Under the pieces are notes generated by a model that did no database searches, had not been told where the DNA came from, and saw only the letters and a program-made list of their open reading frames with translations. From contig JBFJPL010000143.1 in NCBI GenBank assembly GCA_041617155.1, forward strand, positions 1-10,173: a stretch of DNA of 10,173 bases, read 5' to 3'. Source of the stretch: CAMYKD01 sp041617155 (GTDB lineage Bacteria > Pseudomonadota > Alphaproteobacteria > Kiloniellales > JAKSDN01). Shown piece after piece: positions 1 to 7,052 of this stretch (the first letter of the stretch is position 1; each line of letters opens with the position of its first letter). The position numbers were made by a program, and so were the translations under genes.

Positions 1-66
1 CACAACGAAGGGACCCGGGTCTTGGCTTTGTCCTCCTTTCTGGCCCAGTACCGGAAGGTCGGCTAA
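1..66 (+). CDS. C-terminal end of an unidentified protein (partial)
   Basis: Frame 1 is open from the left edge to a TAA at 64-66 and gives 21 residues ending in SSFLAQYRKVG. Third codon positions are mostly G or C, as expected for a real gene here. The piece is too short to assign to a family. It could be a chance open frame, but the codon choice and a plausible helical C-terminus favour a real gene end. Confidence 0.4.
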   Translation, partial: HNEGTRVLALSSFLAQYRKVG

Positions 67-89
67 AGGCCGCCAAGCCGGTCGAATTC

Positions 90-116
90 GGGCCGATCGG
101 CGGCCGCCGCCGGCCC
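90..116 (+). terminator. GC-rich hairpin after the left-edge gene
   Basis: GGGCCG at 90-95 pairs with CGGCCC at 111-116, and the interior (CGGCGG/CCGCCG at 98-109) is itself palindromic. It lies 24 bp after the TAA at 66. No T-run follows (CCCAAAAGG), so it is at best an atypical terminator. In DNA this GC-rich such hairpins also arise by chance. Confidence 0.22.
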
Positions 117-231
117 AAAAGGCCAGCTCCCGCGCAATCAGCCACATGGTCGCTCAGACTCGATCGGCGGACAAATCGGTCGCCGCGGCGCCCCCGGCGG
201 TTCGCCGGCCGGCGCCGGGCCCGGGCAAGCC

Positions 232-825
232 GTGACCGCCCGGCCGGAAATCTCGATCGCGCCGCTCGGCACCGGCAAGCTGTCCGACCGGCGGTGGCGG
301 ATGGTCGAGGAGATCTTCGACCTGTCCTCGTCGCGGCAAGGGTTCGACAGCCCGGACGGGAAGCTACGGTTTTTCGACCGCTGGACCGGCTACTACCGGC
401 TCAACGAACCGCGGCATTTCCTCCTCGCCACAGCCCCGGGGGGGCGCGTCGCGGGATACCTGAGCGGCTGCACCGACAGTCGGGCGGCACGGCGGCTTTA
501 CAGTGATATTCCCTACTATGCCGTCTTCGAAGATCTCTTCGAGACCTATCCCGCCCACCTGCACGTCAACTGCCACCCCGATTTCCGCGGCCGGGGCATC
601 GGCACCCAACTGGTCGAGGCCTTCACCGAAGACTGCCGCAGGGCCGATCTGGCCGGCGTGCACCTCGTCACCAGCCCGGGGGCCCGGAATGTCGGCTTCT
701 ATCGCCGCTGCGGCTTCGATTTTTCGCTGATCCGCCGCTGGCGCGGGACGGAGTTGCTGTTTCTCGCCAGGGCGCTCCGCCCAGCCAGAGCCGGGCTACG
801 GCAAAGACCTAGAAAGGCAAGGTAA
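232..825 (+). CDS. GNAT-family N-acetyltransferase
   Basis: A 197-residue protein with the GCN5-related acetyltransferase fold, which moves an acetyl group from acetyl-CoA to an amine. The acyl-CoA binding motif A is clear: HLHVNCHPDFRGRGIGTQL (about residues 110-127), with the Arg-Gly-x-Gly-x-Gly pyrophosphate loop at 119-124. Motif B follows as NVGFYRRCGF (153-162). The YPAHLHV...P..RG.G.G pattern is common in stand-alone bacterial GNATs of this length. The substrate cannot be read from sequence. The GTG start at 232 has only a weak ribosome binding site; an in-frame ATG at 301 would remove 23 residues. The last 17 bp overlap the convergent gene on the other strand. The C-terminal ~17 residues are Arg/Ala-rich and probably a disordered tail. 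Confidence 0.88.
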   Translation: MTARPEISIAPLGTGKLSDRRWRMVEEIFDLSSSRQGFDSPDGKLRFFDRWTGYYRLNEPRHFLLATAPGGRVAGYLSGCTDSRAARRLYSDIPYYAVFEDLFETYPAHLHVNCHPDFRGRGIGTQLVEAFTEDCRRADLAGVHLVTSPGARNVGFYRRCGFDFSLIRRWRGTELLFLARALRPARAGLRQRPRKAR

Positions 826-1111
826 AGGGCAGTTTCTGCGGCAGGTCGACCACTCCCAGCTCGGCCGCGGCGTAAAGACCGCCGGCCAGCAGAAGAGCCA
901 CCATCAGGAACCATTTCAGCTTGCCGCCGGAGGTCGCCTCGTCCAGCCGTGGCGCCGCCGCGCCGGCGGATTGCGTGGCCAGCCATTGCTCGGCCAAGCC
1001 CTGTTCGGCGTCTTCATAGGCGCCCATCTCCAGCTTGGTGCGGACATAGTCGGCGCCCAGTGCCTCGAACTTCTGGAAGGCGCGCTGGGTCGGCTCATCT
1101 TGCTGGATCAT
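809..1111 (-). CDS. Small single-pass membrane protein, function unknown
   Basis: A 100-residue protein. Residues 1-60 are hydrophilic and partly acidic (MIQQDEPTQRAFQKFEALG...), predicted helical. One transmembrane segment follows at about 67-86 (WFLMVALLLAGGLYAAAELG), after the basic KLK at 64-66. The C-terminus is short (PQKLPFTLPF). The ATG at 1111 has GAGGA about 8 bases upstream, a reasonable ribosome binding site. There is no signal peptide, so it is probably tail-anchored with the N-terminal domain in the cytoplasm. The gene converges with the acetyltransferase gene and overlaps its 3' end by 17 bp. I do not recognise a named family. The hydrophobic segment, coding-like composition and ribosome site support a real gene. 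Confidence 0.7.
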   Translation of the reverse strand: MIQQDEPTQRAFQKFEALGADYVRTKLEMGAYEDAEQGLAEQWLATQSAGAAAPRLDEATSGGKLKWFLMVALLLAGGLYAAAELGVVDLPQKLPFTLPF

Positions 1112-1438
1112 GACTTGGTCCTCGCTTCTGTTGCAGCCGAGCTGCGACAGGCCGAAGTTTCCCTTCCGCCGCCGCGATCCGGCTGCCGCGCACGATGCGG
1201 TCCGCTCAAGGTATTTTTTCCTATCTCGCGTCGGTTACGGCCGTTTTGCGAACGTTACGCGCCTGTGGTGAATTCCTCGTAAAGGAGATTTCGGGATTGA
1301 CGCATCGGCTCCCGGCGATCATGGCGCTGCCGGCCGCCGCCGACGGATCGTTCGGCCGCGGCCGCTCCACGATCCAGCCAAGCAGGTCAGCGTGTCAACG
1401 TCGTGCGTGACGGCGGATGCCCCTGCAAGACGGTCCGA
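1112..1438. other. Intergenic region, no convincing gene
   Basis: 327 bp between two minus-strand genes. It should hold the promoter of the small membrane protein, but I cannot pick out convincing -35/-10 boxes. On the plus strand AAAGGAG at about 1281-1287 precedes a TTG at 1298 that could start a 37-codon ORF ending at 1410. Its product is low-complexity and resembles no family. A T6 run at about 1211-1217 has no strong stem before it. Nothing else is visible. Confidence 0.4.
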
Positions 1439-1909
1439 TCACGGCAGAACGGCCCAGGGCGTGACCGGCACGGGGTGCCGCACCACGAGCACGGGACATA
1501 CGGCGTGACGGACCACCTTGTCGGCGTTGCTGCCGAGCAGGAAGTCCTTTCGTTCGGGTCGGTGGGACCCCATGACGATCAGGTCGGCGTTCACGTCCAA
1601 AGCCACCCGCAGGATCTCCCGGTAGACCGATCCCAATGCGACGATCTTCTCGACCGTCAGGTCGCTTGGGATCTTTTCCCCGACCACGGCATCGAGGCGC
1701 TCCCGGCTGCGTCCGATCAGCCGCTTGTTGGCGTTCGCCGAGCTGAACGGCGCGCCCATGGAGACGCCCACGTCCGGCACGACCGTCATGGCGTGCAGCC
1801 GCGCACCGAACTGCCGGGCCAGCTCGGTCGCGATGAGCAGGACCGTGGGCGAGGAAGTCTCGTCTTCCGTATCGATCGGCAGCAGGATGTTCCGGTAGAG
1901 CTTGGCCAT
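1439..1909 (-). CDS. Universal stress protein, UspF/UspG-like
   Basis: A 156-residue single-domain UspA-superfamily protein. The N-terminal strand is MAKLYRNILLPIDTED, with the conserved Asp at 13. The C-terminal signature is GSHRP (114-118), then LLGSN (124-128), then VVRHAVCPVLVV (132-143). In UspA-type ATP binders the motif is G-x2-G-x9-G-S/T. Here the second Gly is Arg117, and the SHRP...LLGSN pattern matches E. coli UspF as I recall it. The call is therefore UspF-like; nucleotide binding is likely but the canonical motif is altered. Such proteins are cytoplasmic dimers tied to survival under stress, often low oxygen. The frame stays open upstream to a GTG at 1966 (19 more residues), but family proteins begin at the lysine-rich first strand, so the ATG at 1909 is preferred. 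Neither start has a strong ribosome binding site. An FNR-type promoter lies upstream. Confidence 0.92.
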   Translation of the reverse strand: MAKLYRNILLPIDTEDETSSPTVLLIATELARQFGARLHAMTVVPDVGVSMGAPFSSANANKRLIGRSRERLDAVVGEKIPSDLTVEKIVALGSVYREILRVALDVNADLIVMGSHRPERKDFLLGSNADKVVRHAVCPVLVVRHPVPVTPWAVLP

Positions 1910-1992
1910 GGTTCCAACCGGGCGAACGACGGGAGTCTCGATCCTGACCCGGCCAGGCACGCCCACGTCGCGCTCGCCTGATCGGGCCGCCG

Positions 1993-2034
1993 AGTTTAGG
2001 TGATCGGCGTGGCGACCCGCTTGACCTGGATCAA
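1993..2034 (-). promoter_or_regulatory. FNR/FixK-type class II promoter of the usp gene
   Basis: TTGACCTGGATCAA at 2021-2034 fits the FNR/FixK consensus TTGAY-N4-RTCAA, inside a perfect 6-bp dyad GCTTGA/TCAAGC (2019-2036). On the minus strand TAAACT (1998-1993) is a fair -10 box. Its centre lies exactly 32 bp from the operator centre, the spacing of a class II FNR promoter (-41.5 and -9.5). This predicts transcription start near 1986, about 77 nt before the usp ATG. The site is symmetric, but on the plus side the leader before the acyl-CoA ligase remnant would be only ~8-20 nt. Confidence 0.72.
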
Positions 2035-2076
2035 GCCATCCCAGGGAATGGCGGTGCGGACTAGCCGAAGCTCGTT

Positions 2077-2679
2077 ATGGCCGAACCCATGACGCACCGT
2101 GCGGAACGCCCTTGGATGGCGACCTATCCCGAAGGGCTGGATTGGCACGCGGAGATAGCGCCGCGGCCGCTCTTCGCGTTGTTCGATGATGCCGTGGAAG
2201 TGCTACGCGCATCATTGCTTCATTGACTTCCTGGACAAGACCTACACTCACCAGGAGGCCGGCGAGATCGTCGGCCGGCTGACACAAGGTCTGCGCATGC
2301 TCGGTGTTGCGAGGGACGGCTGCATACCGGCGACTTGGGCTACATGGACCGGGACGGCTACACCTACCTGGTCGACCGCCTCAAGGATATGATCAAGACC
2401 GGCGGCTACGCGGTCGATGCTCGCTCGGTGGAGGCCGCGATCCGGCTCCATCCCGCGGTTGCCGAGGTCGCGGTGCTCGGTTTGCCCGACTCCTATTGAG
2501 GGCAGAAGGTCACCGCCGTCGTCGTTCCGGCGCCGGGCCGGGAATTGCGGGGAGACGCGCTGCTGGCGTTCCTGCAGGACAAGCTCTCGCCGGCCGAGCT
2601 CCTGGCCGCGCCGACCGCCGGCTCGGGCAAGGCCCCGGCAACACCGGTCGAGACCGGCCCCGGACGGCGGCCGGAATAG
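2077..2679 (+). pseudogene. Long-chain fatty-acid-CoA ligase, internally deleted pseudogene
   Basis: Three segments match an AMP-forming long-chain acyl-CoA ligase. Segment 1 (ATG 2077 or 2089 to about 2200) reads ...PWMATYPEGLDWHAEI.PRPLFALFDDAVE, the usual N-terminus. It hits TGA at 2224. Segment 2, in the next frame (about 2206-2312), reads CFIDFLDKTYTHQEAGEIV...LGV. Segment 3, back in the first frame (2317-2679), reads RLHTGDLGYMDRDGYTYLVDRLKDMIKTGGYAV, the hinge and C-terminal subdomain. It has TGA at 2497-2499 where families often have Trp (Y-stop-GQKV), and ends at TAG 2677. The AMP-binding core (the P-loop-like STSG motif and some 330 residues) is absent, as is a recognisable catalytic lysine. 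Normal length is over 500 residues. It cannot make an active enzyme. The frame switch near 2313-2317 (RDG then LHTGD) would fit a ~4 bp loss from an ancestral RDGWLHTGD; this is inference. Confidence 0.88.
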
Positions 2680-2707
2680 CGCCGGCCCGCTCCCGGGGCC
2701 GCCGGCG
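2680..2707 (-). terminator. GC-rich stem-loop between convergent 3' ends
   Basis: CGCCGGC at 2680-2686 pairs perfectly with GCCGGCG at 2701-2707 around a 14-nt GC-rich loop. It sits between the TAG of the acyl-CoA ligase remnant (2679) and the TAA of the MFS gene (2720, minus). The position suits a bidirectional transcription end, but there is no T-run on either strand, so this is a weak call. Confidence 0.3.
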
Positions 2708-2719
2708 ATTTCGGGCCGG

Positions 2720-3979
2720 TTATCTCGCCGGTTCGCGCAAACCCTTCAAGATCGCCATGCCCATGGCAAGGAAGATCAGGATGGTTGCCATGCCGGCGCG
2801 CTGGCTGGCGAAGATATCGGTCGCAAAGGCAAGCACCAACGGCCCCAGAAAGGCGGTCGACTTGTCGGCAAGCGCGTAGAGGCCGAACATCTCGGTTTCC
2901 CGACCCCTCGGGGCGAGCCGCGCCATGAGGCTGCGGCCGGCGGCCTGGGCCGGGCCGACGAAGATGCCGAGCGCGACGCCGAAGATCCAGAATATCGGCC
3001 TTGATTGGACCAGGACCAGGATGCAACCGAACAAGGTCAAGCCGAGCAAGGCGATCAGGATCGTGCGTTTCGGGCCGATCCAGTCGTCGACCCAGGCGAA
3101 GGCCAGCGCACCCAATCCGGCCGAGACGTTGAGCGCGATGCCGAAGCGCAGAACCTCGTCAAAGTGCATTCCGAAGGTTCCCGCGGCATAGATGGCGCCG
3201 AACGCGAAAAGCGTGGTGAGCCCGTTGGTGTAGCAAAGATGGGCCAGCAGGAAGCGCACGATGTCGGCGTGGCGCCTGGCGGTTCGCAGTGTGTCCCACA
3301 GTGTCCGAAGACCCTCGCGCACCGTCTGCATCAGCGGCAGGCCGGTCGCCGAACGGTCCGGCGTGAACAGAAAAAGCGGCAGCGAGAAGGCGACGAACCA
3401 AAGGCCGACCACGACGGCGGCCATGCGTTGCGGCTCGGCCTTCTCCGCGTCGAGGGCGGTCGACGAAATCCCGCCCTGCGCCACAATCAGGACCAGGAAG
3501 AGGCAAGCCAAACCGCCAAGATAGCCCAGGCCCCAGCCCCAACCGGAGACCCGCCCCCGCAAACCGGCCGGCACCAGCGTCGGCAGCATGGCATTGTAGA
3601 ACACCATGCCGAGGCTGAAAGCGACGGAGGCCAAGAGCAGCAGCACGAGGGCGGGCCGAACATCATCGCTCGAGGGCTCGATGAACCACATCAGGACGGT
3701 CGCGGTGACGCAAACCAGGGTGCAGGCCAGAAGCCAGGGCTTGCGCCGGCCGCGCTTGTCCGCGATGGCCCCGAGAACCGGACTGACCAAGGCGACGACC
3801 AGGGCGGAAAGGCTGAGGGTCCGCCCCCATAGAACCGTGCCGACTAGGGGATCCGGCGCCACGGTTTGGGTGAAGTAGGTCGAGAAGACGAAGGTGATGA
3901 TCACCGTCGAAAAGGCGGAGTTCGCCCAGTCGTAGAGACACCAGGAGAAGACACCGAGGCCCGGTCTCTCACCGTTCAA
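2720..3979 (-). CDS. MFS transporter, UMF1/Atg22-like family
   Basis: A 419-residue polytopic inner-membrane protein with about 12 hydrophobic segments. The N-terminus carries the UMF1 family hallmark, WCLYDWANSAFSTVI with TFVFSTYF (residues 13-36). Between the second and third segments it has DKRGRRKP (74-81), the MFS motif-A loop. A longer cytoplasmic loop splits two six-helix halves at about residues 205-240. The length is normal for the family, and no frameshift or truncation is seen. UMF1 proteins relate to yeast vacuolar Atg22, which exports amino acids; bacterial substrates are largely unknown. The ATG at 3979 lies inside the end of the upstream gene (11 bp overlap), so translation is probably coupled. 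That gene is an acyl-AMP ligase/acyltransferase fusion, so a lipid or lysolipid substrate, by analogy with LplT beside Aas, is a reasonable inference but not shown by the sequence. Confidence 0.93.
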   Translation of the reverse strand: MNGERPGLGVFSWCLYDWANSAFSTVIITFVFSTYFTQTVAPDPLVGTVLWGRTLSLSALVVALVSPVLGAIADKRGRRKPWLLACTLVCVTATVLMWFIEPSSDDVRPALVLLLLASVAFSLGMVFYNAMLPTLVPAGLRGRVSGWGWGLGYLGGLACLFLVLIVAQGGISSTALDAEKAEPQRMAAVVVGLWFVAFSLPLFLFTPDRSATGLPLMQTVREGLRTLWDTLRTARRHADIVRFLLAHLCYTNGLTTLFAFGAIYAAGTFGMHFDEVLRFGIALNVSAGLGALAFAWVDDWIGPKRTILIALLGLTLFGCILVLVQSRPIFWIFGVALGIFVGPAQAAGRSLMARLAPRGRETEMFGLYALADKSTAFLGPLVLAFATDIFASQRAGMATILIFLAMGMAILKGLREPAR

Positions 3980-6824
3980 GGTCCGGCTCTCCGCAGAACT
4001 CCAGAATCCTGGCGCGGGTCGCGTCGCGCAGCCGCAAGGCCGCGGCGAAGTCGTCGCCGTCCGGAGTGATTGGCGGGCTCACGGTCACCTCTACCGCGCC
4101 GCGCCTGGGAAACCAGTGATCGCTCCGCATGACCGAGCGCGTGCCCCGGATGGCGACGGGAACCACCGGCAGCTCCGTGTGGCCGGCCACGACGAAGGCG
4201 CCGAGGTGGAACGGCAAAAGTCCCGGCACGCGCGTGAACGTACCTTCCGGGAAGAACACCAGCCGCGCGCCGGCGCTGGCCGCGGAGAGCACCCGCTTCA
4301 GCTCCTGCGCGCTGGCCTCCCGGTCGAGCCGCTCGACGAAGACCGCGCCGAGGCGTCTCAGGATCGGCCCGGCGAAAAACTGCGGTTCCAGTTCCTTCTT
4401 CGCGACGAAGGCCATCTTGCCGGGAATGGCGGCGGCCAGGACCAGGCCGTCGAGATAGCTCGAATGGTTCGCCACGACAATGCAGCGGGCCCGGCCCAGC
4501 GCCTCGAGGCCCCGTACCTTCAAGGGGATCGCCAGAAGCCGCAGCGCCAACCGCGCCGCGCGGTGGAGCACCGCCCAGCGCCAGCCTTCACGGGGCAGAA
4601 TAAGGGCCAGCGGCCAGCCGAGGGCGGCCAGCAGACCGAGCACGACCCACCAGTAGCCGGCATAGAGCAGGCTTGCCAGGGCACGCAGGCCACGGCGCGC
4701 CTGCGGCCTCAGTCCGGCGAGGGTCAGGCGGACGATCTGCCACCAGAGCGCGCTTGGCTTGGCGCCGATCGCGCCGCTTTCGTAAAGGTCGCGCGCGGCG
4801 GCCCGGCGGATCTTGCCGCTCGACGTCTTGGGCACCGTGCGCGGCGGGGCCAGAACGACGTCGTCCGGCGGTGTTTCCAGTATGCCCAAGACGATCTCGG
4901 CCACCCGGCGCCGCAGCTCGGCCAAGGTCTCGGCATCGGTCTCCCGCGTTTCCGCGAGGATGACCACGCGCTCGGTGCCCGAGCCGGGATCGTGGCTGCC
5001 GAACACGGCCGTGCAGCCTTTGCGCAGCCCCTCGACCTCGCCGACCGCCTCCTCGACCTCGTGCGGATAGATGTTCCGGCCGGCTCGAATGATGACGTCC
5101 TTGATCCGCCCGGTGATGAACACGTCGCCGCCGGCCTCGTAGGCGAGATCGCCGGTGTCGAGCCAATCGCCGACGAAAAGCTCCCGGTTCTTCGCCGCGT
5201 TGCGGAAGTACCCGCCGGTCGCCGAAGGGCCGCGAAAGTGCAAGCGTCCCTGGCGCCGCTCGCCGAGTTCCCGGCCCGTCGCATCGACGATTCGGATCTC
5301 GTGTCCGGGCAGGGGCCGCCCGCAAGCGACGAATTCGATGGCGGTCGCATCGTCCGCCTTGGCGGGGACCGCTTCTTGCTCGGCGCTCAAGGTAGCGCGC
5401 TCGATGCGGTCGATGATCGGCGGCCGGCCGGGTGGCGGAAAGGCAAGGCCCACCGCGTTTTCGGCCAAGCCGTAAACCGGCGCCATGGCCTCGGCGCGAA
5501 AGCCGTAGCGCGCGAAGCGATCGGTAAACCGCCGGACCGTGTCGGCGCTGATCGGCTCGGCGCCGTTGGCCATGAAACGCAGCGAGCCGAGGTCGAGACC
5601 TTCGATGCTTTCGTCATCGATCTTGTGCAGACAGAGTTCGAAGGCGAAATTCGGCGCGGCGGAAAGGGTGCCGCCATGGCGATCGATGGTCCAAAGCCAG
5701 CGCTCCGGGCGGGCGAGAAAGCTCAGCGGCGACATGATGACCGTCGGTGCCGCGTAGTAGAGGCAGCCGAGCCACGCGCCGATCAACCCCATGTCGTGGT
5801 ACAGCGGCAGCCAGCTCACGAAGACGTCGGAAGAGCTCGCCTCCATCTGGTCGCCCATAACCCGAATGTTGCTGAGCAGATTGTGATGGCTGAGCACGAC
5901 CCCTTTCGGATCGCCCGTGCTGCCGGAGGTGTATTGAATGAGGGCCATGGCCTCCGCCTCGGCCAGCCGGGGCAGGCCGGCGGCACCGGAGGCCTCGAGC
6001 TCCGTCACCGTGACCACCGCCTCGAGGGCCGTTACCTGCGACCTCAACAGGGCGGTCAGGGGACGGGCCTCGGGCCCGGCGATCAAGAGGCTGGTTTCGG
6101 CGTTGCTCAGAATCTTGGCCTGACGCCGCAGGTGTTCCTCGATCTGCGATCTGCGCATCGGCGGATAGATCGGCACCGGAACGCCGCCGGCATAGAGCAC
6201 GCCGAAGAAGGCGGTGAAGAAGGCCGCGCCCGTGGGCAACATGATGGCCACCCGTTCCGTCGGAGCAAGCCCGCGCTCCCGCAGTCCGGATGCAACGGCC
6301 CGAGCGCGCTTGGCCAGTCTTTCATAGGTGATCGTCTCTTCTCGACCGCCCGCCGTGGGAAGCAGGATGTGCGGCCGCTCGCCATGGGCCTGGACATGCC
6401 AGTCCAGCACTTCCGGAAGCGTGGCCGCCTCGCGCGGCGCGGCCTCGGCCGCCTCGAGCACGCCGAGAGCGGCCTCCACCTCGACGGCCGGACCCTCCCC
6501 CGCCCCGGCCGCAAGCAAGGCGGTGAGAAGATCGCCGGGCGTCTCGGCCGCGCCGAGCAGGGCTTCCGGAAGCTTGACGTCGAACGCGCGCTCCAGCCGG
6601 TACAGCAGCTCGACGCGGCCCAGACTGTCGAAGCCCAGGTCCCGATCCAGCTGGCTGTCGAGTCGCAACTCCATCTTTCGCCCGCGCTTCGGATGCAACT
6701 CCTCCGCCAAGCCGCCGACCAGGCGAAGCAAGCGCCCGGCCGCGTCCCGCTCAGCGGGCGCGGCGGCGCCTGATGACCTGCCTTCCGATCGGTTCAATGC
6801 CTGGTGTTTGTGCGACACAGCCAC
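3969..6824 (-). CDS. ACP–fatty acyl-AMP ligase–PlsC acyltransferase fusion
   Basis: A 951-residue, three-domain protein. (1) Residues ~28-105: an acyl carrier domain with DLGFDSLGRVELL; Ser67 is the phosphopantetheine site. (2) ~135-685: an AMP-forming adenylation domain with IQYTSGSTGDPKG (296-308), YGLAEN (451-456), TGD (557-559), GRNIYPHEVEE (582-592) and PKTSSGKIRR, Lys671 being the catalytic lysine. The LIQYTSGSTG and GRN.YP motifs resemble fatty acyl-AMP ligases, which load acyl groups on carrier proteins, more than CoA ligases. (3) ~765-951: a PlsC/LPLAT acyltransferase with NHSSYLD (H787-x4-D792) and FFPEGT (857-862). A hydrophobic stretch at ~716-745 should anchor it to the inner membrane. 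Inferred role: activate a free fatty acid, load it on its own carrier domain and transfer it to a lysophospholipid or similar acceptor. E. coli Aas has the PlsC part first and no fused ACP. Translation starts at GTG 6824 (or GTG at codon 3) with no clear ribosome site; later ATGs cut the carrier domain. All motif residues are intact. Confidence 0.95.
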   Translation of the reverse strand: MAVSHKHQALNRSEGRSSGAAAPAERDAAGRLLRLVGGLAEELHPKRGRKMELRLDSQLDRDLGFDSLGRVELLYRLERAFDVKLPEALLGAAETPGDLLTALLAAGAGEGPAVEVEAALGVLEAAEAAPREAATLPEVLDWHVQAHGERPHILLPTAGGREETITYERLAKRARAVASGLRERGLAPTERVAIMLPTGAAFFTAFFGVLYAGGVPVPIYPPMRRSQIEEHLRRQAKILSNAETSLLIAGPEARPLTALLRSQVTALEAVVTVTELEASGAAGLPRLAEAEAMALIQYTSGSTGDPKGVVLSHHNLLSNIRVMGDQMEASSSDVFVSWLPLYHDMGLIGAWLGCLYYAAPTVIMSPLSFLARPERWLWTIDRHGGTLSAAPNFAFELCLHKIDDESIEGLDLGSLRFMANGAEPISADTVRRFTDRFARYGFRAEAMAPVYGLAENAVGLAFPPPGRPPIIDRIERATLSAEQEAVPAKADDATAIEFVACGRPLPGHEIRIVDATGRELGERRQGRLHFRGPSATGGYFRNAAKNRELFVGDWLDTGDLAYEAGGDVFITGRIKDVIIRAGRNIYPHEVEEAVGEVEGLRKGCTAVFGSHDPGSGTERVVILAETRETDAETLAELRRRVAEIVLGILETPPDDVVLAPPRTVPKTSSGKIRRAAARDLYESGAIGAKPSALWWQIVRLTLAGLRPQARRGLRALASLLYAGYWWVVLGLLAALGWPLALILPREGWRWAVLHRAARLALRLLAIPLKVRGLEALGRARCIVVANHSSYLDGLVLAAAIPGKMAFVAKKELEPQFFAGPILRRLGAVFVERLDREASAQELKRVLSAASAGARLVFFPEGTFTRVPGLLPFHLGAFVVAGHTELPVVPVAIRGTRSVMRSDHWFPRRGAVEVTVSPPITPDGDDFAAALRLRDATRARILEFCGEPDLER

Positions 6825-7052
6825 ATCCCATGATCGCCGACACCGATGCGAGCGCTAACAGACCCATGCGGTGGCGTCATTGATCTGAGTCCGATGCCTC
6901 GGCCCACCCTGGAACTGGCCGGCGCAGGGTGAAACGCGCGTTGCCGGCCCCTCGTTGGCATTCATTGCCATGAAACCGATCGCCGATGCTGTCGGTCCCA
7001 ACGGGTCTGCGCCCTATCGCCCCCAGGGGTTGAGCGAACAAGGCGCGGAGCA

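Noticed and set aside
1298..1410. 37-codon ORF from TTG 1298 behind AAAGGAG
   Set aside because: The ribosome site is good, but the product is low-complexity and unlike any family. Noted in the intergenic entry only.
1403..1981. Open frame of 192 codons on the plus strand over the usp gene
   Set aside because: Antisense to a recognisable universal stress protein; composition rich in His, Arg, Asp and Gln, no family pattern.
3005..3832. Open frame of 275 codons on the plus strand within the MFS gene
   Set aside because: It is antisense to a clear 12-helix transporter and its product is hydrophilic low-complexity sequence typical of a shadow frame.
4116..6773. An 885-codon open frame on the plus strand, antisense to the ACP–FAAL–PlsC gene
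   Set aside because: Long antisense frames are common opposite GC-rich genes. Its translation is rich in Arg, Gly, Gln and Asp with no domain pattern, while the minus-strand protein has every catalytic motif intact.
6880..6893. TTGATCTGAGTCCG upstream of the ACP–FAAL–PlsC gene as a fourth FNR-type box
   Set aside because: Only the left half-site fits; two of the right-half bases (CG for AA) are wrong and I see no -10 at the class II distance.
6956..6970. Inverted repeat TGGCA-TTCAT-TGCCA
   Set aside because: Five-base arms are expected by chance in a region of this size.
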